A stretch of 64,000 nt of DNA from DSNY01 sp016861185. GTDB lineage: Bacteria; Pseudomonadota; Gammaproteobacteria; Burkholderiales; Burkholderiaceae_F. The DNA is taken from the NCBI GenBank assembly GCA_030263275.1, contig SZOR01000002.1:1-64000 (forward strand). The letters are read 5' to 3'. Below are positions 59,666 through 64,000 of the stretch, one piece after another (the stretch's first letter is position 1; every line of letters begins with the position of its first letter). The position numbers were made by a program, and so were the translations under genes. A model generated the notes under the pieces. It searched no databases. It was not told where the DNA came from and worked only from the letters and a program-made list of their open reading frames with translations.

Positions 59666-61798
59666 CTACTTGGTGTCGCCCGGCACCGTCGCGCCGGCCG
59701 GCGCGACGACAGCCACCGGCGCCGCTTCGGCCGCGGCTTTGGCCGGCTTGCCGCCGTGGATCGTCGCGATGATCGGCACGATCAGCAGCGCCACGATGTT
59801 GATGATCTTGATCAGCGGGTTGACGGCCGGGCCGGCAGTGTCCTTGTACGGGTCGCCGACCGTGTCGCCGGTCACGGCCGCCTTGTGCGCGTCCGAGCCC
59901 TTGCCGCCGTGGTTGCCTTCCTCGATGTACTTCTTGGCGTTGTCCCATGCGCCGCCGCCGGTGGTCATCGAAATGGCGACGAAGAGGCCCGTGACGATCG
60001 TGCCCATCAGTACGCCGCCCAACGCTTCCGGTCCGAGGATCACGCCGACCAGGATCGGCACCAGCACCGGCAGGATCGACGGGATCATCATCTCCTTGAT
60101 CGCCGCGCTGGTCAGCATGTCGACCGCCTTGGAGTAGTCGGGCTTGGCCTTGCCTTCCATGATCCCCTTGATCTCGCGGAACTGGCGGCGCACTTCCTCG
60201 ACCACCGAGCCGGCGGCGCGGCCGACCGCTTCCATCGCCATCGCGCCGAACAGGAACGGGATCAGCCCGCCAATGAACAGACCGATGATCACCATGTGGT
60301 TCGACAGGTCGAACGTCACCTTGATGCCCGCCTGCTCCAGCCCGCCGGTGTAATCGGCGAACAGCACCAGCGCGGCCAGCCCCGCGGAGCCGATCGCGTA
60401 GCCCTTGGTCACCGCCTTCGTCGTGTTGCCGACCGCGTCGAGCGGGTCGGTGATGTTGCGCACTTCCTTAGGCAGGCCCGCCATCTCGGCGATGCCGCCA
60501 GCGTTGTCGGTGATCGGGCCGTAGGCGTCGAGCGCGACGATGATGCCGGTCATCGACAGCATCGCGGTCGCGGCGACGGCGATGCCATACAGGCCGGCGA
60601 GCCAGTACGAAACCAGGATCGCGGCCGAGATCGCGATCACCGGCCAGGCGGTCGCCTTCATCGACACCGCCAGGCCCGCGATGATGTTGGTCGCATGCCC
60701 GGTGGTCGACGCCTGCGCGACGTACTTGACCGGCGCGAACTGCGTGCCGGTGTAGTACTCGGTGATGTAGACCAGCGCCGCGGTCAGCACGAGGCCGACC
60801 ACCGCCGACAGGTACAGGTTCGTCACCGTGACGTTGGCGCCCGCGGCGACCGGCCCGAGCAGCCAGTTGGTGACCGGATAGAACAGCACCAGCGAAATGA
60901 CGCCGGCGACGATCAGCCCGCGATAAAGCGCGTTCATGATCTTGCCGCCCTCGCGTGCCTTGACGAAGAAGCAGCCGATGATCGACGCGATGATCGACAC
61001 GCCGGAGATGGCGAGCGGGTAGATGATGCCGGCGTCGCTGCCCTTGAACACGAGGCCGCCGATCAGCATGGTCGCGACCACGGTCACGGCAAACGTCTCG
61101 AACAGGTCGGCGGCCATGCCGGCGCAGTCGCCGACGTTGTCGCCGACGTTATCGGCGATCACCGCCGGGTTGCGCGGATCGTCTTCCGGAATGCCGGCTT
61201 CGACCTTGCCGACGAGGTCGGCGCCGACATCGGCGCCCTTGGTGAAGATGCCGCCGCCGAGACGGGCGAAGATCGAGATCAGCGACGCGCCGAACGCGAA
61301 GCCGATCATCGGGTGCAGCAGTTCGCGCGTGTCGGCGCCGGCGTGCGTCCTGAGCAGCAACCAGTAGAAGCCCGCCACGCCGAGGAGACCCAGGCCGACC
61401 ACCAGCAGCCCGGTGATCGCGCCGCCGCGGAACGCGATATTGAGCGCCGCGTTCAGGCCGCCGGTCGCCGCCTGCGCGGTGCGCACGTTCGACCGCACCG
61501 ACACGTTCATGCCGATATAGCCCGCGGCGCCGGACAGCACCGCGCCCATCACGAAGCCGATCGCCGTCCACAACCCGAGCTGCGGCACGACCGCGATGAT
61601 GATGGCCAGCACGACGCCGACGATCGCGATCGTGCGGTACTGGCGGTTCAGATAGGCCTGCGCACCGGTCTGCACGGCGGCGGCGATTTCCTGCATCCGC
61701 GGGTTGCCCGCGGGCTGCTTCAGGATCCAGGAAATCGACCACGCGCCGAAGACCACGGCCGCGAGGCCGCAGAGCAGGGCGAGCGTCAATCCAGACAT
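59666..61798 (-). CDS. hppA: membrane-bound proton-translocating pyrophosphatase, K+-independent type
   Basis: A 710-aa integral membrane pump with about 16 helices that couples PPi hydrolysis to cation export. Catalytic motifs are GGGIFTKGADVGADLVGKVE, IPEDDPRNPAVIADNVGDNV, ALDAYGPITDNAGGIAEM and, near the end, GDTVGDPYKDTAGPAVNPLI. In DAVGNTTKAVTKG the Lys and the Thr three residues later match K+-independent proton pumps; K+-dependent forms have Ala at the Lys position. GAGAGGAGA precedes the ATG at 61798. The C-terminus has an Ala/Pro-rich tail of about 25 residues. Confidence 0.94.
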   Translation of the reverse strand: MSGLTLALLCGLAAVVFGAWSISWILKQPAGNPRMQEIAAAVQTGAQAYLNRQYRTIAIVGVVLAIIIAVVPQLGLWTAIGFVMGAVLSGAAGYIGMNVSVRSNVRTAQAATGGLNAALNIAFRGGAITGLLVVGLGLLGVAGFYWLLLRTHAGADTRELLHPMIGFAFGASLISIFARLGGGIFTKGADVGADLVGKVEAGIPEDDPRNPAVIADNVGDNVGDCAGMAADLFETFAVTVVATMLIGGLVFKGSDAGIIYPLAISGVSIIASIIGCFFVKAREGGKIMNALYRGLIVAGVISLVLFYPVTNWLLGPVAAGANVTVTNLYLSAVVGLVLTAALVYITEYYTGTQFAPVKYVAQASTTGHATNIIAGLAVSMKATAWPVIAISAAILVSYWLAGLYGIAVAATAMLSMTGIIVALDAYGPITDNAGGIAEMAGLPKEVRNITDPLDAVGNTTKAVTKGYAIGSAGLAALVLFADYTGGLEQAGIKVTFDLSNHMVIIGLFIGGLIPFLFGAMAMEAVGRAAGSVVEEVRRQFREIKGIMEGKAKPDYSKAVDMLTSAAIKEMMIPSILPVLVPILVGVILGPEALGGVLMGTIVTGLFVAISMTTGGGAWDNAKKYIEEGNHGGKGSDAHKAAVTGDTVGDPYKDTAGPAVNPLIKIINIVALLIVPIIATIHGGKPAKAAAEAAPVAVVAPAGATVPGDTK

Positions 61799-61839
61799 GG
61801 GTCTTCTCCTCTCAGTGACGACAGTCGGTTTGTTTTCGT

Positions 61840-62496
61840 TCAGCGCTCGAGCGCGTCGAACACGCGGTCGCGGATCGCGTCCACGCTGCCGACGCCGGAA
61901 ACCTTGCGGTAGCGCGGCGCCGCCGGATCGCCGCTCGCGGCCCACTTCGCGTAGTAGTCGACCAGCACGCTGGTCTGCGCGTGGTACACCTCGAGCCGCT
62001 TGCGCACGACGAGCTCGCGGTCGTCGTCGCGCTGGATCAGCGGCTCTCCGGTCGCGTCGTCGCGGTCGGCGACCTTGGGCGGGTTGAACTTGACGTGGTA
62101 GGTGCGGCCGCTCGCCAGATGCACGCGGCGGCCGCTCATGCGTTCGATGATGTCGGCGTCCGGCACGTCGATCTCGAGCACCACGTCGACCTTGATGCCG
62201 GCCGTCTTCAGCGCATCGGCCTGCGGAATCGTGCGCGGAAACCCGTCGAACAGATAGCCCGCCGCGCAGTCGGGTTCCTTCAACCGCTCCTTGACCAGCC
62301 CGACGATGATGTCGTCGGACACGAGCTGGCCCGCGTCCATCACCTTCTTCGCCGCGAGCCCGAGCGGCGTTCCCGCCTTGACCGCCGCACGCAGCATGTC
62401 GCCGGTGGAGATCTGCGGAATGCCGTAGCGCTCCGTGATGAACGCCGCCTGGGTGCCTTTGCCGGCACCCGGTGGTCCGAGCAGTATGACTCGCAT
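61840..62496 (-). CDS. adk: adenylate kinase
   Basis: A 218-aa nucleotide kinase converting ATP and AMP to two ADP. It has the P-loop LLGPPGAGKGTQAAFITERY, the AMP-site STGDMLRAAVKAGT and YLFDGFPRTIPQADAL, and the long LID with SGRRVHLASGRTYHVKFNPP. The LID lacks the four-Cys zinc site, as in proteobacteria. It lies 41 nt upstream of the pyrophosphatase gene. On the minus strand a TAGAAT at 62566..62571 is a possible -10. Confidence 0.95.
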   Translation of the reverse strand: MRVILLGPPGAGKGTQAAFITERYGIPQISTGDMLRAAVKAGTPLGLAAKKVMDAGQLVSDDIIVGLVKERLKEPDCAAGYLFDGFPRTIPQADALKTAGIKVDVVLEIDVPDADIIERMSGRRVHLASGRTYHVKFNPPKVADRDDATGEPLIQRDDDRELVVRKRLEVYHAQTSVLVDYYAKWAASGDPAAPRYRKVSGVGSVDAIRDRVFDALER

Positions 62497-62733
62497 CCCC
62501 CGTTGTTCCCTGCGCGCTTCTTCTGGCTGTCGACGCGATCGAAGATCCGGCCGACAGGACGGCGGATTCTAGCGGCAAAGGCTCGCACCCCAGCGCGGTG
62601 CGCTGCAGTTGCACTTGCGCGAGCGCAAGCGATTCGTAGCTTGCGCTCGCTGCGAGTCAGCTTCGCGTAAGCAATCCGCGCTGGGCAGTGCCTCTCCCTC
62701 TCGCGCCGCAGGGGGAGAGGGTGGGGTGAGCGG

Positions 62734-62754
62734 TCATTCGAGGTTCAGTACGTT
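62734..62754 (-). pseudogene. short duplicate 3' tail of the ABC receptor gene
   Basis: On the minus strand it reads AAC GTA CTG AAC CTC GAA TGA, encoding NVLNLE and stop. The intact receptor downstream on the plus-strand map has NWLNLE followed by SVRMD and stop. The copy is short, so homology rests on five of six residues plus position, and on the shared boundary sequence next to it. Confidence 0.5.
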
Positions 62755-62825
62755 GTGTCTCCGGCCGCGGCTGCGCCGCTTGACCGCGCGCTGCGCAGCC
62801 AGCCTGCGACGCAATCGGCTTCGAG
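62755..62825 (-). repeat. spacer element next to the ABC receptor 3' end
   Basis: A 71-nt GC-rich spacer that in gene sense ends GCCGCGGCCGGAGACAC before the duplicate's AAC codon. It shares CGCAGGCT, GCGCAGCG, GGTxAAGC and the terminal GCGGCCGxAGxCA blocks with the argF spacer at 24166..24247. Confidence 0.55.
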
Positions 62826-62848
62826 TCAGTCCATTCGGACTGACTCGA
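62821..62848. repeat. perfect inverted repeat spanning the receptor stop codon
   Basis: TCGAGTCAGTCC-ATTC-GGACTGACTCGA is a perfect 12-bp stem with a 4-nt loop. It contains the receptor's last codons (SVRMD) and its TGA at 62826..62828. The C-terminal SVRMD is therefore encoded by the palindrome itself. Confidence 0.8.
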
Positions 62849-64000
62849 GATTCAGCCAATTGTCGGCGCGGTGCACGACGTGAACGTTGCTGCGCATCGC
62901 CCACGGGATCATCTGCCGGTGCAGCGGCACATGGTGCACCTGCGCGTTGTGCTCGGCCAGCGCCTGCCGGATCAGCTCGCGCCGCTTCTCCGCGTTCATC
63001 TCCACGCCGGCGGCATCGATCAGCGCATCGAGCTTCGGGTTTGCATAGCGGCCGTAGTTGAAGCCGCCGTTGCCGGTCTTGTCGTCCTTCGAACGCAGAA
63101 CCGGCCACAGCGTGGTCTGCGCGTCGGTGATCGCGCCGCCCCAGCCGAGCATGTAGAAGCTGGTGTCGTACTTCTCCAGCTTCGGAAAGTAGGTGGCGCG
63201 CGGCATCGCCGTGACCCTTGTCGCGATGCCGACCCGGGTCAGCATCGCCGCCACTGCGATACAGATCTCCTCGTCGTTGATGTAGCGGTTGTTCGGGCAG
63301 TCGAGCGTGACCTCGAAGCCGTTCGGGTAGCCGGCGTCGGCCAGCAGTTGGCGCGCGCGCTGCGGGTCGAACGACAGGCGGCGCTCTGCCTCCGGGTTCG
63401 ACGCCAGGATCGACGGCGTGATGCCGCCGGTAGGCAGCGCCGAGCCGCGCATCGTGCGCGTGCGGATCGCTTCGATGTCGATCGCGTGATACACGGCCTG
63501 CCGCACGCGCACGTCCTTGAACGGGTTGCGGCCCTTGACGTTCGAGTACAGCAATTCGTCGCGGTGTTGGTCGAAGCCGAAGAACACGACGCGGTTCTCC
63601 TGTCCGCGGACGACCTTCGTGTCCTTGTTGTTCTCGAACCGCGCGAGATCCTGCGGGGGCGGGTCGAGCACGAAGTCGATCTGACCGCCGAGCAGTGCCG
63701 CGGTGCGGGTGGCGTCGGCGCTCACCTGCGTGTAGACGACCTCGGTCACGTTGCCCGGCGCGCGCCCCTCCTTGATGCCCCACCAGTCGGGATTGCGCTT
63801 CAGCACGGTCTTCACGCCCGGCTCGCGCGACACGAGGATCCATGGGCCGGTGCCGTTGGCGTTGCGCGACGCGTAGGTCTCCTCCTTGGCCTTGAAGTCG
63901 AGCGGCCGCTCGACCTTGTACTTCTCCGCCCAGGCCTTGCTCATGACGAACACCGTGGTCGCGTGCTCGAGCGTGATCGGATTGGGCCGCTCCTGAACGA
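62826..64000 (-). CDS. ABC transporter peptide/oligopeptide-binding protein (family 5), 5' end outside window
   Basis: The C-terminal 390 or so residues of a DppA/OppA-type periplasmic receptor; the reading frame remains open to 64000, so the start lies beyond the window. Visible features are NGTGPWILVSREPGVKTVLK, RNPDWWGIKEGRAPGNVTEV, the NVKGRNPFKDVRVRQAVYHA segment, ARQLLADAGYPNGFEVTLDC and NAEKRRELIRQALAEHNAQV. These are the usual lobe and hinge motifs. The substrate could be peptides, glutathione or sugars. Its 3' end is altered by the palindrome at 62821..62848. Confidence 0.88.
   Translation of the reverse strand, partial: VQERPNPITLEHATTVFVMSKAWAEKYKVERPLDFKAKEETYASRNANGTGPWILVSREPGVKTVLKRNPDWWGIKEGRAPGNVTEVVYTQVSADATRTAALLGGQIDFVLDPPPQDLARFENNKDTKVVRGQENRVVFFGFDQHRDELLYSNVKGRNPFKDVRVRQAVYHAIDIEAIRTRTMRGSALPTGGITPSILASNPEAERRLSFDPQRARQLLADAGYPNGFEVTLDCPNNRYINDEEICIAVAAMLTRVGIATRVTAMPRATYFPKLEKYDTSFYMLGWGGAITDAQTTLWPVLRSKDDKTGNGGFNYGRYANPKLDALIDAAGVEMNAEKRRELIRQALAEHNAQVHHVPLHRQMIPWAMRSNVHVVHRADNWLNLESVRMD

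Larger units (their letters stand above)
62497..62825. other. 329-bp intergenic region rich in palindromes
   Basis: Between adk and the ABC receptor gene, both on the minus strand, there is no intact gene. It holds overlapping perfect hairpins CTTGCGC-GA-GCGCAAG (62614..62629) and GCGCAAGC-8nt-GCTTGCGC (62623..62646). A CCCTCTC/GGGAGAGGG palindrome lies at 62692..62728. The duplicate gene tail (62734..62754) and its spacer complete the region. Confidence 0.6.

Overview
The window is GC-rich, densely coded DNA, almost certainly from a betaproteobacterium of the order Burkholderiales. The neighbourhoods support this: xseB-ispA-dxs; rpsT next to a DUF3579 gene and murJ; an argD-argF pair with argG nearby; several TRAP/Bug-type solute receptors; and GC-rich intergenic palindromes. 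I see no rRNA, tRNA, CRISPR array or recognisable transposase.

Region 1 (1-9451) is a divergent sugar-acid or hydroxy-acid catabolic locus. To the left run an SDR oxidoreductase, a fumarylacetoacetate-hydrolase-fold enzyme, an Ldh2-type dehydrogenase and a D-isomer 2-hydroxyacid dehydrogenase. To the right run a FadR/GntR regulator, TRAP permeases dctQ and dctM, an altronate-dehydratase-family enzyme and the TRAP receptor dctP. Together they suggest uptake of an acid, dehydration to a 2-keto-3-deoxy acid, oxidation, hydrolytic cleavage to pyruvate plus a hydroxy acid, and oxidation of that hydroxy acid.

Region 2 (9646-23055) holds mostly housekeeping genes: a Tat-exported dienelactone-hydrolase-like protein, a ZIP metal transporter, a sulfurtransferase and DMT exporter, xseB-ispA-dxs, a glutamine amidotransferase, murB, argG, an EEP-family nuclease, and a Braun-type alanine-rich lipoprotein facing an L,D-transpeptidase.

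Region 3 (23107-33821) holds a Bug receptor, argF and argD, a GNAT enzyme, a DUF2306 membrane protein, an Orn/Lys/Arg decarboxylase, a DUF3579 protein, rpsT, murJ, a SirB1-type protein and a peroxiredoxin.

Region 4 (33858-46869) holds gamma-glutamyltransferase, a 3-hydroxyacyl-CoA-dehydrogenase-like SDR, two paralogous exported proteins of unknown function, a CoA-transferase with an extra C-terminal domain, a GlxA-type regulator, a vanadium-haloperoxidase-like enzyme, two methyltransferases, a cupin and a TPR-containing regulator.

Region 5 (46870-64000) is dominated by a giant autotransporter of about 3,420 residues built from some 45 beta-helix modules that carry RTX-like GGxGxD motifs. After it come an ACP-GNAT fusion, a PAT-like acetyltransferase, an OmpA-domain protein, a proton-pumping pyrophosphatase, adenylate kinase and a truncated ABC peptide-binding protein.

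The most unusual signal is a recurring arrangement at gene 3' ends. argF, the SDR at 35966 and the ABC receptor at 62826 are each followed by a GC-rich spacer and then by a second copy of the gene's own last codons. In the first two the peptide is identical and only synonymous bases and the stop codon differ. In all three the second copy starts at an Asn codon directly after a shared sequence resembling GCGGCCGGAGCCAG. A fourth, more diverged tail (46923-47020) lies 3.1 kb downstream of its parent methyltransferase, with three accessory genes between.
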